Part shown: piece by piece, positions 7,677-16,527 of the stretch
How the letters are laid out: every line of letters starts with the position of its first letter
Numbering within the stretch: the first letter of the stretch is position 1
Assembly: GCA_050729515.1 (NCBI GenBank)
Contig: JBOHLG010000012.1
Span: forward strand, 15,569 to 79,568
DNA from: Acaudatibacter sp050729515
GTDB lineage: Bacteria > Pseudomonadota > Alphaproteobacteria > Caulobacterales > Caulobacteraceae
Length of the DNA stretch: 64,000 nt
Direction of reading: 5' to 3'
Notes under the pieces: generated by a model
What the model saw: only the letters and a program-made list of their open reading frames with translations
What the model was told of the DNA's origin: nothing
The model's database searches: none
Made by a program: the position numbers and the translations under genes

Positions 7677-8371
7677 GCGTCGACCGTGGCCAGGGCCTCG
7701 GCGAGGGTGCGCCGGGCCAGCGCCTCGAGGGAATCGACGAAGGGGACGGGAAGGTCGTCCGGCCCAAGGACGAGGGGGACCTCGGTGCAGCCGGCGAGGA
7801 TCGCCCCGGCCCCAGCCTCGATGAGGCGCTCAGCGAGGCCGCGCATCGGCCCTCGCGCCTCCTCGAGCCGGCCGGCCTTGATGGCGTAGAGGAGGTCCAT
7901 GAACCGCCGCTGGTCGTCTTCGCCGAGGAGGCGGTGATCGGCCCCACGGGCGCCAAGCGCCCGCTGGTAGAGGCCGGCCGAAAGGCAGGCGTCGGCGGCG
8001 AGGACGCCGACCGGGCCTTTGCTCGCCGACAGGGCGTCGTCGGCCGCGGCGTCGATGAGATCGACGAGGGGAAGGCGCGTGGCGGCGCGGATCTCGCCCG
8101 CCCAGGCGTGGGCGGCGTTGCACGGCATGGCGAGGAGCTCGGCTCCGGAGCGCTCGAGGCCCTGGGCCATGGAGGCGAGGACCGGCCCGGGCGAGGGTCC
8201 GGTCCCGGCGAGGGCGGCGTTGCGGTCGAAGACGTGGGGATTGCAGTCGATGAAGAGCCGCAGGTGATCCTGGTCGGCCTTGGCCGGCGTCAGGGCCTGC
8301 AGGCGCTCGATGAAGGCGGTCGTCGCCGCCGGCCCCATCCCTCCGATCACCCCCACCGCCTTTCCGGTCAT
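7673..8371 (-). CDS. Aspartate/glutamate racemase family protein
   Basis: This 232-residue protein has the family's two catalytic cysteines in AMPCNAAH (Cys84) and AGCTEVPL (Cys195), and an N-terminal VGVIGGMGP loop. Members interconvert L- and D-aspartate, glutamate or related acids without PLP. The ATG overlaps the stop of the D-cysteine desulfhydrase gene by four bases, so the two are coupled. The first cysteine motif has Asn-Ala rather than Asn-Thr, so substrate is uncertain. Confidence 0.82.
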   Translation of the reverse strand: MTGKAVGVIGGMGPAATTAFIERLQALTPAKADQDHLRLFIDCNPHVFDRNAALAGTGPSPGPVLASMAQGLERSGAELLAMPCNAAHAWAGEIRAATRLPLVDLIDAAADDALSASKGPVGVLAADACLSAGLYQRALGARGADHRLLGEDDQRRFMDLLYAIKAGRLEEARGPMRGLAERLIEAGAGAILAGCTEVPLVLGPDDLPVPFVDSLEALARRTLAEALATVDA

Positions 8372-9369
8372 GACGCGAGCAGGATGTCCTGGTAGGCGTA
8401 AAGGGCGGGAGAGCCGCCGGTGTGGACGAAGAGGACCTTGTCGGAAGCCTTGAAACGGCCCTGACGGCAGAGGCCGAAGAGCCCGGCCATGGCCTTGCCA
8501 GTATAGACCGGATCGAGGAGGAGGCCCTCCAGCCGCGCCGCGGAGCGCACCGCCTCGACCATCTCGGGCGAGGGAAGCGAATAGCCCGGCCCAACCCACT
8601 CATCGAGGGCCTCGACGCTTTGGCGAGGCGGGGGCGAGGAGAGGCCCAGGACTTCGGCGATTCCCTCGGCGAGACGATGGACGTTGGCCTCCTGCTCGGC
8701 GCGCGGGCGGCGAACATTGATCCCGATCAGGGGAAGGCCGGCGCTCGCCCCCTCCAAGCCGACGAGGAGGCCGGCGTGGGTGCCGGCGCTGCCGCTGGCG
8801 ACGATGACCGCCTCGAAGGCAAGGCCGAGGTCGAAGGCCTGGCCGAGGATCTCGTCGGCGCAGGCGACATAGCCGAGCGCGCCCAGAGGATTGGAGCCGC
8901 CGCCCGGGATGAGGTAGCCCGCGCGGCCGGCCTTTTTCAGCTCGGCGGCCTCGGCCTGCATGGCGGCGTCGAGGTCGTCGCCCGCCTTCACGACGGCGAG
9001 CTTCTCCGCGCCCATCAGGCGGTAGAGGAAGTTGTTGCCGCTGGCGGCCGGATCGTAGCTCCCCGGCACTCGCTCCTCGAGGACGAGGCGGCACTTCAGC
9101 CCCTCGCGCGCCGCCGCGGCCAAGGTGAGGCGGCAGTGGTTGGATTGCACCGCCCCCACGGTGATCAAGGTATCGACGCCTTTGGCGAGGGCGTCGGCGA
9201 CCAGGAACTCGAGCTTGCGGGTCTTGTTGCCGCCGGCGGCGAGGCCGAGCTGGTCGTCACGCTTGACCCAGATCTCAGGACCCTCGAGGAACCGCGAGAG
9301 GTTGGGAAGCGGCTCGATGGGGGTCGGAGCGGCGGTGTAGCGGCGGCGGGGAAAGCGCGAGAGGTTCAT
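8368..9369 (-). CDS. dcyD: D-cysteine desulfhydrase / ACC-deaminase family, PLP-dependent
   Basis: The 333-residue enzyme is of the fold-type II PLP family. GGNKTRKLEFL holds the likely PLP lysine (Lys49), followed by VQSNHCRLTLAAA for substrate/phosphate contact and SGSAGTHAGL. DcyD converts D-cysteine to pyruvate, ammonia and sulfide; relatives include ACC deaminase and L-cysteate sulfo-lyase, which I cannot exclude. It is the first gene of a tightly overlapping operon with a racemase and an S15-type hydrolase, suggesting use of D-amino acids or their derivatives. Confidence 0.8.
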   Translation of the reverse strand: MNLSRFPRRRYTAAPTPIEPLPNLSRFLEGPEIWVKRDDQLGLAAGGNKTRKLEFLVADALAKGVDTLITVGAVQSNHCRLTLAAAAREGLKCRLVLEERVPGSYDPAASGNNFLYRLMGAEKLAVVKAGDDLDAAMQAEAAELKKAGRAGYLIPGGGSNPLGALGYVACADEILGQAFDLGLAFEAVIVASGSAGTHAGLLVGLEGASAGLPLIGINVRRPRAEQEANVHRLAEGIAEVLGLSSPPPRQSVEALDEWVGPGYSLPSPEMVEAVRSAARLEGLLLDPVYTGKAMAGLFGLCRQGRFKASDKVLFVHTGGSPALYAYQDILLAS

Positions 9370-9375
9370 GAAGGG

Positions 9376-11316
9376 CTAGCCCCGGGCCGCCGCCTCGACG
9401 AGGCTCTTCACCACCGAGGGATCGGCGAGGGTGGTGACATCGCCGAGGTTGGCGACATCGCCCTCGGCGATCTTGCGAAGGATCCGGCGCATGATCTTGC
9501 CCGAGCGGGTCTTGGGAAGGACCGGGGCCCATTGGATGACGTCCGGCGCCGCGAAGGGGCCGATCTCGCGGCGCACCTGGGCGACGAGCTCGGCCTTCAG
9601 CGCCTCGGAAGGCGTTCGATCGGCCTTCAGGGTGACGAAGCAGTAGATCCCCTGGCCCTTGATCTCGTGGGGGCTTCCGACCACCGCCGCTTCGGCGACG
9701 GCGGGGTGGGCGACGAGGGCGCTTTCGATCTCGGCCGTCCCCAGGCGATGGCCCGAGACATTGATCACGTCGTCGACCCGGCCGGTCACCCAGTAGTAGC
9801 CGTCCTCATCGCGCCGGGCGCCGTCGCCGGTGAAGTACCGGCCCTCGTAGGTGGAGAAGTAGGTGTCGACGAACCTCTGGTGGTCGCCCCAGACCGTGCG
9901 CATCTGGCCGGGCCAGGAATCGGCAAGGCAGAGATCGCCGGCGGTCGCGCCCTTGAGGACCCCGCCTCCCTCGTCGAGGAGCTCGACCTTGACGCCGGGA
10001 AGGGGCCGTGTCGCCGAGCCGGGCTTGAGCGCCGTCGCCCCGGGAAGCGGCGCGATGAGGGTGGCTCCGGTCTCGGTCTGCCACCAGGTGTCGATGATCG
10101 GGCAGCGGCCGTCGCCGACTACCTTGTGGTACCACAGCCAGGCCTCCGGATTGATCGGCTCGCCGACTGTGCCGAGGAGCCGAAGCGAGGCCCGCGAGGT
10201 CGACTTCACCGGCGCTTCGCCCTCGCGCATCAAGGCCCGGATGGCGGTGGGGGCGGTGTAGAAGATCTCCACCTTGTGCTTGTCGACCACCTCCCAGAAG
10301 CGGCTGGCGGAGGGATGGTTCGGAACCCCCTCGAAAATCACCGTGGCGGCGCCATTGGCGAGTGGGCCGTAGACGATGTAGCTGTGGCCGGTCACCCAGC
10401 CGACATCGGCGGTGCACCAGAAGACCTCTCCGGGCCGGTAGTCGAAGAGGACCTCGTGGGTCCAGGCGCTCCAGGCGAGGTAGCCGCCGGTGGTGTGGAG
10501 TACGCCCTTGGGCTTTCCGGTCGATCCGGAGGTGTAGAGGATGAAGAGCGGGTCCTCCGCGCCCATCGGCTCGGGCGGGCATTCGGTGGAGACCTTGGCC
10601 GCTTCGTCCGCGTAGGCGACATCGCGGCCCGCGCGCATGGGGACCTTGGCCCCGGTGCGGCTCACCACCAGCACCGTCTTCACGCCCGGGATGTCGGCGA
10701 TCGCCTCATCGACATTGGCCTTCAAGGGAACAGTGCGCCCGGCGCGAAGCCCCTCGTCGGCGGTGATCACGATCTTCGAATCGCAGTCGCGGATCCGCCC
10801 GGCGATGGAGTCGGGCGAGAAGCCACCGAATATCACCGAATGGGGCGCGCCGATCCGGGCGCAGGCGAGCATGGCGTAGGCCGCCTCGGGGATCATCGGC
10901 AGGTAGATGGTGACCGGATCGCCCTTCTTGACGCCGTGGGCCTTCAGGACGTTGGCCATCCGGCAGACCTCGGCGTAGGCCTCGCCATATGTGATGCGCC
11001 TGGACTGGGCAGGGTCATCGCCCTCCCAGATGATCGCCACGTCGTTGGCCCGGGCCGGCAGATGGCGGTCCAGGCAATTGGCGCTGGCGTTGAGGACGCC
11101 GTCGGCGAACCAGCGGATGCGGAGGTCGTTGCGAGCGAAGGAGACGTCCTTGACCACCGAGAAGGGTCTGATCCAGGAAAGCCGCGAGGCGAGATCGCGC
11201 CAGTAGGCGTCGGGATCGGTCTCGACCTTCCTCCACGCCGCCTCGAACGCCTCAGCGTTCATGATCGCGCGCTCGGCCCACGCCTTGGGGACGGGAAAGA
11301 CCTTCTCCTCGCTCAC
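9376..11316 (-). CDS. acs: Acetyl-CoA synthetase (AMP-forming)
   Basis: This 646-residue enzyme matches the usual Acs length. It has the adenylate-forming motif YTSGSTGKPKG, the Acs-typical WWQTETG, and a C-terminal TRSGKIMRR whose lysine is the regulatory acetylation site in the family. It activates acetate to acetyl-CoA in the cytoplasm. The GTG at 11316 is preceded by GGGAGGAAAAG. The gene stands seven bases upstream of the D-cysteine desulfhydrase gene and may be cotranscribed with it. Confidence 0.95.
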   Translation of the reverse strand: MSEEKVFPVPKAWAERAIMNAEAFEAAWRKVETDPDAYWRDLASRLSWIRPFSVVKDVSFARNDLRIRWFADGVLNASANCLDRHLPARANDVAIIWEGDDPAQSRRITYGEAYAEVCRMANVLKAHGVKKGDPVTIYLPMIPEAAYAMLACARIGAPHSVIFGGFSPDSIAGRIRDCDSKIVITADEGLRAGRTVPLKANVDEAIADIPGVKTVLVVSRTGAKVPMRAGRDVAYADEAAKVSTECPPEPMGAEDPLFILYTSGSTGKPKGVLHTTGGYLAWSAWTHEVLFDYRPGEVFWCTADVGWVTGHSYIVYGPLANGAATVIFEGVPNHPSASRFWEVVDKHKVEIFYTAPTAIRALMREGEAPVKSTSRASLRLLGTVGEPINPEAWLWYHKVVGDGRCPIIDTWWQTETGATLIAPLPGATALKPGSATRPLPGVKVELLDEGGGVLKGATAGDLCLADSWPGQMRTVWGDHQRFVDTYFSTYEGRYFTGDGARRDEDGYYWVTGRVDDVINVSGHRLGTAEIESALVAHPAVAEAAVVGSPHEIKGQGIYCFVTLKADRTPSEALKAELVAQVRREIGPFAAPDVIQWAPVLPKTRSGKIMRRILRKIAEGDVANLGDVTTLADPSVVKSLVEAAARG

Positions 11317-11462
11317 CTCGACTTTTCCTCCCGTTCGAGGCCGCCCCTTTCTTCGCCTTAAACCGCCAAGCGCGTTCCACGCAAAGGAGGGCGGGGCGAA
11401 AATCCCGTCGCTTGGCGCGCCGGCCCTGGGGCGCTACGCGGATCGCTCCCAAGGAGACTCAC

Positions 11463-12209
11463 ATGCTGCTGCACCTTTCCACCTGGCCGGAGATCGAGGG
11501 ATATCTGGCCCGCTCGCGGGCCGTGGTCATTCCCATCGGCTCCAACGAGCAGCACGGACCGACCGGGCTCCTCGGCACCGACTGGCTCTGCCCCGAGATC
11601 ATCGCCCGCGAGGCCGAGAAGCGCCAGGAGATCCTCGTTGCGCCCACCTTCAACATCGGCATGGCCCAGCATCATCTCGACTTTCCCGGCACCATCGCCC
11701 TTCGCCCCTCCACCTTCATCGCCGCCATCGGCGACTGGATCCGCTCGCTTTCCCACCACGGCTTCGAGAAGCTCCTCTTCCTCAATGGGCACGGCGGCAA
11801 CGTCGCCTCGATCGAGGCGGCTTTCTCGGAGGTGTGGGCCGAGGCGAGCTACGCCGGGCGCCGCTGCGCCTTTTCCATGCGGCTTCGCAACTGGTGGGAC
11901 CTGGAGGGCGTCGGCGCGCTCTGCGCCCGGCAGTTCCCCAGAGGGCACGGCAGCCACGCCACGCCCAGCGAGATCGCGGTCACCCAGTGGGCCTATCCCG
12001 ACGCCATCAAGGCCGCCAACTACGCCCCGCAGATCGCCCCTACTGGCCCGATCCGCGAAGCCGGCGATTTCCGCGCCCGCTTCGCGGACGGGCGGATCGG
12101 CTCCGATCCGGCCCTGGCGACGCCCGAGAAGGGCGCAGAGATTGTGGCGCTCGCCGCCACATCGCTCGTCGCGGCGGTGCGCGCCTTCGAGGCCGAGCCG
12201 GCGGTGTGA
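11463..12209 (+). CDS. Creatininase-family amidohydrolase
   Basis: This 248-residue protein has the creatininase metal-site motifs PIGSNEQHGP, GTDWL and NGHGGN. The family covers creatinine amidohydrolase, the mycofactocin protease MftE and enzymes of flavin synthesis; the substrate here is unknown. I chose the ATG at 11463 because AAGGAGACTCAC precedes it. The gene is divergent from acs, with 146 bases between. Confidence 0.85.
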   Translation: MLLHLSTWPEIEGYLARSRAVVIPIGSNEQHGPTGLLGTDWLCPEIIAREAEKRQEILVAPTFNIGMAQHHLDFPGTIALRPSTFIAAIGDWIRSLSHHGFEKLLFLNGHGGNVASIEAAFSEVWAEASYAGRRCAFSMRLRNWWDLEGVGALCARQFPRGHGSHATPSEIAVTQWAYPDAIKAANYAPQIAPTGPIREAGDFRARFADGRIGSDPALATPEKGAEIVALAATSLVAAVRAFEAEPAV

Positions 12210-12216
12210 GACGGTT

Positions 12217-12963
12217 TCACCGCGGGATGGCGCTGACCTTGCGAAGGACCACCTGGCGGTAGACCGCCTCGATGGTGAAGTAGCGATGGAAGAGGCCATG
12301 GAAGCGGTCGACCGCCGGCTTGACCCCGGGGCCGCCGATTTCGCTTTCCTCGTGCCAGTAGTCGTCGAGGATCATCATCCCGCCGACCTTGAGCAGGGCG
12401 GCGCAGAAGGCGAGGTCGACCATCACCGACCAGGCGGTGTGGCTGCCGTCGACATAGATGAGATCGAAGGCCTCGCCGGCCTCGACCATCTTCGGCAGCA
12501 AGTAGGTCGAAAAGCCTTTGTGGATGCGAAGGAAGGGGGTGGTGAGGCGCTCGGCGTTGCGCCGGAAGCGCGGTTCGACCTCGTGGTACTTCGCCTCCGG
12601 GTTGAGGGCCTCGTCGAACCAGGGGTCGATCACCGTCGCTTCGATCTGGCCCGGGAGGAGCCAGTCCATGAAGGCGAGGTTGCGGCCCTCGTAGGCCCCG
12701 ATCTCCAGAAAGGCGATCCGCTCGCGGCCCAGGGCGAAGCGGCGGACGAGCGGTGCGGAGAACGGGAGGTTCCCGGCCGTCCAGTCGTCGGTGAACTCGA
12801 ACCCCGCCTTGGAGGCGTGGGAGGCGAAGGCGGCCGCGACATTGCGCTCGCGGGGCTCGAGGACGAGCGTCCTCGCCAGGTGAGGCGCAAAGCGGCGGTT
12901 CATCGAGGCGAGGTTGCGGAGCGGCGCGGGGCGGACCGGACGGGAAGCATGGACCTGGGTCAT
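12217..12963 (-). CDS. Class I SAM-dependent methyltransferase (Methyltransf_24-like)
   Basis: A SAM-binding motif I (AFLEIGAYEGRNLAFM), an acidic motif II (ATVIDPW) and FDLIYVDGSHTAWSVMVDL followed by GGMMILDDYW place this in the Methyltransf_24 group. The start is uncertain: ATG 12963 gives 248 residues, ATG 12903 gives 228; neither has a clear ribosome site. Substrate is unknown. It converges on the creatininase gene. Confidence 0.7.
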   Translation of the reverse strand: MTQVHASRPVRPAPLRNLASMNRRFAPHLARTLVLEPRERNVAAAFASHASKAGFEFTDDWTAGNLPFSAPLVRRFALGRERIAFLEIGAYEGRNLAFMDWLLPGQIEATVIDPWFDEALNPEAKYHEVEPRFRRNAERLTTPFLRIHKGFSTYLLPKMVEAGEAFDLIYVDGSHTAWSVMVDLAFCAALLKVGGMMILDDYWHEESEIGGPGVKPAVDRFHGLFHRYFTIEAVYRQVVLRKVSAIPR

Positions 12964-13025
12964 GGCCCATGGCCCTGCAAAACTCGCGCCACAGGCGAGT
13001 GCCCCGCTGCGCGAGGGAGGAGATA

Positions 13026-13313
13026 TCACGGAAGTTCCTTGAAAGTCGCCTTCCACGGCCGGATCTCGGTCCGCTCGAAGAGGCCGGCCTTGAGGTACGG
13101 GTCGGAGGCGTGGAAGGCGCGAGCGGCCGCCAGGTCCTCGGCCTCTAAGATCATCAGCGAGCCGGCCATCTCGCCAGCCTCGTCGAGGAACGGCCCGCCG
13201 AGGCGGATCTGCTCGGCGCGGGCGTTCGCCCACTCGAAGTGCTGGCCGCGCACCGAATGGCGAAGGGCGAGGCTCTCGGGCTTGTCAATGGCGATGAGCA
13301 CGAAGAGGGCCAT
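13026..13313 (-). CDS. YCII-family protein
   Basis: This 95-residue protein of the YciI type (dimeric ferredoxin-like fold) has HFEW near residue 25 and ASDPYLKAGLFE near residue 69; His and Asp form the putative active site in the family. It lies four bases after gpsA on the same strand, as is common in Caulobacterales. Function in the cell is not established. Confidence 0.85.
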   Translation of the reverse strand: MALFVLIAIDKPESLALRHSVRGQHFEWANARAEQIRLGGPFLDEAGEMAGSLMILEAEDLAAARAFHASDPYLKAGLFERTEIRPWKATFKELP

Positions 13314-13316
13314 GGA

Positions 13317-14318
13317 TCACTCCGTTCTGAGGGGCCGGGAAAGAAGGCCGCCGATCGCCTCTTCGACGCTGGCGCGGCCGGCAAGGACGGCATCGACCGC
13401 GGCGCAGATGGGGGTCTCGACGCCGCAGCGCTCGGCGAGGGCGACGACGGCCGGGGCCGAGGCCGCGCCCTCGGCGACCGAGAGCTTGCCGGCGAGCGCC
13501 TCGGCGGCGCTTTGGCCGCGGCCGAGCGCCATGCCGAGGCTCCGGTTGCGCGACAGCGGCGAGGCGCAGGTGAGGACAAGATCGCCCAGGCCGCAAAGGC
13601 CGGCGAGGGTCTCGAAGCGGGCCCCCAGAGCGACGGCCAGGCGCGAGAGCTCAGCGAAGCCTCGGGTGACGAGGGCGGCCTCGGCGCTGCGCCCCATGCC
13701 CCGGCCCTCGGCGATGCCGCAGGCGATGGCGATGACGTTCTTGATCGCCCCGCCGGCCTCGGCTCCGATGACGTCGGAGGCGGCGTAGGGGCGGAAGGCG
13801 GGGGTGGCCAGCGCCTGGGCGAGCGCCTCGGCGAGGCCCTCCTCGGCCGAGGCGATGGTGACCGCCGCCGGAAGGCCCTTGGCGACCTCGATGGCGAAGC
13901 TCGGGCCGGAAAGGACCGCGCAGCGCGCGGCGGGGATTGCCTGGGCCAGGATCTCGCTCATCAGGGCGAGCGATCCCTGCTCGATTCCCTTGGCGCAGAT
14001 GGCGATGGGAAGGCGCTCAGAGGCGAAAGCGGCGAACTCGGCGAGCACGTCGCGGAAATACTGAGCGGGGGGCGACGCGAGGATGAATTCGCGGCCGGCG
14101 AGATCGGATAGCCGGCTCGTGGCGGCGATGACCGGCTCGAGGTGAACTCCGGGAAGGAACAACGGGTTCTCATGGGCCGTGGAGATCGCTTGGGCGACCT
14201 CCGCCTCGTGGGACCAGATCAGCGTCTCAAGTCCGGCGCGCGCGCAGACCTGGGCGAGGGCGGTCCCCCACGCCCCGGCCCCGATGATCCCGACGCTCTG
14301 GAGATCTTCTGCGCTCAC
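13317..14318 (-). CDS. gpsA: NAD(P)H-dependent glycerol-3-phosphate dehydrogenase
   Basis: The 333-residue enzyme reduces dihydroxyacetone phosphate to sn-glycerol 3-phosphate for phospholipid synthesis. The nucleotide-binding GAGAWGTALA is at the N-terminus, SGPSFAIEVAKG in the middle and EAGGAIKNVIAI holds the catalytic lysine. The GTG at 14318 overlaps the tsaD stop (GTGA), so translation is coupled. The frame extends far upstream without a stop, but that part is antisense-free shadow of tsaD. Confidence 0.95.
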   Translation of the reverse strand: MSAEDLQSVGIIGAGAWGTALAQVCARAGLETLIWSHEAEVAQAISTAHENPLFLPGVHLEPVIAATSRLSDLAGREFILASPPAQYFRDVLAEFAAFASERLPIAICAKGIEQGSLALMSEILAQAIPAARCAVLSGPSFAIEVAKGLPAAVTIASAEEGLAEALAQALATPAFRPYAASDVIGAEAGGAIKNVIAIACGIAEGRGMGRSAEAALVTRGFAELSRLAVALGARFETLAGLCGLGDLVLTCASPLSRNRSLGMALGRGQSAAEALAGKLSVAEGAASAPAVVALAERCGVETPICAAVDAVLAGRASVEEAIGGLLSRPLRTE

Positions 14319-15406
14319 GCCTTGGCGCCCTTGCGGCCGGGAATGTGGGTCGGGCGAAGGCGGGCCGCCGCCTCGTCGAGCGGCCAGCGCGGCCGGGCCG
14401 GGACGTCGAGCGGGCTCTCTTCGCCGAGCGCCAGATGCTCGGCGCCGGCGAGCGCGATCATGGCGGCGTTGTCGGTGCACCAGCGCCGTGCCGGGGCGGC
14501 GAAGGCGAAGCCCTTGGCTTCGGCGAGGGCCAGAAGGCGCTCGCGGACGGTGAGATTGGCGGCCACTCCGCCGGCGACCGCGAAGCGGAGGCTCTTTCCG
14601 GGATGAGCCTTGGCGAAAAGAGCCATCGCCTGCGAGGAGCGGTCGGCGAGCTGGCGGGCGATCTCCTCCTGCGCGGCGGCGGAGAGATCGGCGCGGTCCT
14701 TTTCCGACGTGAGATCGGCGGCGAGACGGGCGGCGGCGGTCTTCAGGCCGGAGAAGGAGAAGTCGCAGCTGGCCCGTCCCTCCATCGCCCGGGGGAGGGT
14801 GAAACGGGCCGGATCGCCCCTCCTGGCCAGGGCTTCCAGGGCAGGTCCCGCGGGATAGGAAAGGCCAAGGGCCGAGCCGATCTTGTCGAAGGCCTCGCCC
14901 GCGGCGTCGTCGAGGGTCGATCCCAGCCGCTCGCAATTCCCGGGCCTCTCCACCGAGAGCAGTTGGCAGTGGCCGCCGCTCACCAGGAGCAGGAGATAGG
15001 GGAAGGCGAAGTCGGCCTCGAGCCTGGGCGAAAGGGCGTGGCCCTCAAGGTGGTTGACGGCGAGGAGCGGCAGGCCGCGGGCGAGCGCCACGGCCTTGGC
15101 GAAGGCGAGCCCGACCATCACCCCGCCGACCAGCCCCGGCCCGGCGGTGGCGGCGATCCCGGAAAGCTCGGAAAGCTCGGTCCGCGCTTCCTCGAGCGCC
15201 CGGCGGACGATGACATCGATGATCTCGACGTGGGCCCGCGCGGCGATCTCGGGCACCACCCCGCCGAACGGGGCGTGCTCGGCCGCCTGGCTTGCAACCA
15301 CCGAGGAGAGGACCTGCGAGCGCCCGACCTCAAAGCAAAGGACAGCGGCGGCGGTCTCATCGCAGCTCGTCTCGATACCGAGGACGAGAAGCCTTTGGGT
15401 GGTCAT
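14315..15406 (-). CDS. tsaD: tRNA N6-threonylcarbamoyladenosine synthase subunit TsaD
   Basis: This 363-residue protein opens with GIETSCDET and has AVNHLEGHA (the metal-binding His pair), LVSGGHCQLL and the C-terminal TDNAAMIA. TsaD transfers threonylcarbamoyl to A37 of ANN-decoding tRNAs with TsaB and TsaE, which are not in the window. I chose the ATG at 15406; another start nearby would add five residues (MGNAA). It is divergent from hemC, 43 bases away. Confidence 0.95.
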   Translation of the reverse strand: MTTQRLLVLGIETSCDETAAAVLCFEVGRSQVLSSVVASQAAEHAPFGGVVPEIAARAHVEIIDVIVRRALEEARTELSELSGIAATAGPGLVGGVMVGLAFAKAVALARGLPLLAVNHLEGHALSPRLEADFAFPYLLLLVSGGHCQLLSVERPGNCERLGSTLDDAAGEAFDKIGSALGLSYPAGPALEALARRGDPARFTLPRAMEGRASCDFSFSGLKTAAARLAADLTSEKDRADLSAAAQEEIARQLADRSSQAMALFAKAHPGKSLRFAVAGGVAANLTVRERLLALAEAKGFAFAAPARRWCTDNAAMIALAGAEHLALGEESPLDVPARPRWPLDEAAARLRPTHIPGRKGAKA

Positions 15407-15449
15407 CGCGGCGTTGCCCATGGCCCGGGCGTGGGGTAGCGGTCGGCAA

Positions 15450-16448
15450 ATGGCGAAGCAAGCGGGGGCGAGGCAAGAAGTGCGGATCGGCGCGAGGGGA
15501 TCGAAGCTCTCCCTCGTCCAGGCGGGGCAGGTCCGAGACGCCATCGCGCGCAACCTTCCGGCCGGGGCCGCCGCGATCATCCTCCCGATCACTACCAGCG
15601 GCGATCAGATCCAGGACCGGCGTCTCGCCGAGATCGGCGGCAAGGGCCTCTTCACCAAGGAGATCGAGCGCAAGCTCCTCGACGGCGGGATCGACTGCGC
15701 GGTCCATTCGATGAAGGACATGCCGGCGGAAGGTCCTGCGGGGCTCCTCGTCGCCGCCATTCCTCCGCGCGCCGATCCCAGGGACGTGCTGGTGAGCCGC
15801 ACCGGCGCGAGCCTGGCGGCGCTCCCCAAGGGCGCGCGGCTCGGCACTGCCTCGGCCCGCCGCGCCGCCCAGGCCCTCCACGCCAGGCCCGATCTTTCGA
15901 TCGTTCCCCTGCGCGGCAACGTCGAGACGCGCCTTCGCAAGCTCGATGCCGGAGAGATGGAGGCGATCCTCCTCGCCGCCGCCGGACTTCAGAGGCTGGG
16001 CCTTTCGGCGCGCATCAGCGACTTCCTCGATCCGGAGGAGACGCCGCCGGCCCCTGGGCAGGGGGCCCTGGCGATCCAAGTCCGCGAGGCGGATGCGGCC
16101 GCGGCCTGGCTCACCGGCCTCGATGACCGTCCCACGCGGCTTTGCGTGGCCGCCGAGCGAGGGGCGCTCAGCGCGCTCGAAGGCTCGTGCAAGACCGCCA
16201 TCGGCGCCTTCGCGAGGATCGAGGCGGAAAGGCTCGAGCTGACCGTCGAGGCCCTGACCGAGGACGGCGCCCGCCGCTTCCGCCGCCAAGCATCGGTGGA
16301 GATCGCCGGCGAGGACGGCGACGCGCGGGCTCAGGCGCTGGGCGAGCGGCTGGGCGCCGAGGTCGCTCACGAATACCAATCGCATGCATTTCCCGGGGAA
16401 GCAGAATCGCTTCGCCGAAAAGGAAATGCGCCGGATTCAAGATCTTGA
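15450..16448 (+). CDS. hemC: Hydroxymethylbilane synthase (porphobilinogen deaminase) with repeat-encoded tail
   Basis: The 332-residue enzyme joins four porphobilinogens into hydroxymethylbilane for heme synthesis. Landmarks are RIGARGSKLSLVQA, VHSMKDMPAE, the substrate arginines in GTASARRAAQ, and GSCKTAIGAFA with Cys247 as dipyrromethane attachment site. The last 20 residues (313-332) are encoded by a dispersed hairpin repeat that also supplies the stop codon, so the native C-terminus seems to have been replaced. The following hemD confirms the role. Confidence 0.95.
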   Translation: MAKQAGARQEVRIGARGSKLSLVQAGQVRDAIARNLPAGAAAIILPITTSGDQIQDRRLAEIGGKGLFTKEIERKLLDGGIDCAVHSMKDMPAEGPAGLLVAAIPPRADPRDVLVSRTGASLAALPKGARLGTASARRAAQALHARPDLSIVPLRGNVETRLRKLDAGEMEAILLAAAGLQRLGLSARISDFLDPEETPPAPGQGALAIQVREADAAAAWLTGLDDRPTRLCVAAERGALSALEGSCKTAIGAFARIEAERLELTVEALTEDGARRFRRQASVEIAGEDGDARAQALGERLGAEVAHEYQSHAFPGEAESLRRKGNAPDSRS

Positions 16449-16495
16449 GCGCATCCTCACGGCAGAATGCCTCCCAATTGTGCGGGATGCGTTCT
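16386..16495. repeat. Double-hairpin dispersed repeat, copy A (inside hemC 3' end)
   Basis: About 110 bases align with copy B at 43758-43874: shared blocks include GCATTTCC, AGAATCGCTTCGCC (GGAATC.. in B), AGGAAATGCGCC, GATTCAAGAT, TTGAGCGCAT and TGCGGGATGCG. In this copy the first hairpin is eroded (ACCGGGG/GAAAAGG region mispairs). It covers the last 63 bases of hemC and most of the gap to hemD. It is noncoding by origin and may be a REP/MITE-like element. Confidence 0.8.
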
Positions 16496-16527
16496 TGGGC
16501 GTTGCGCGCCCGCTCGGATAAAGCCCG

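Noticed and set aside
8422..11361. A 979-codon plus-strand frame opposite dcyD and acs
   Set aside because: Long antisense frames are expected at high GC. The minus-strand products have clear catalytic motifs, the frame has none and is Gly/Ala/Arg-rich.
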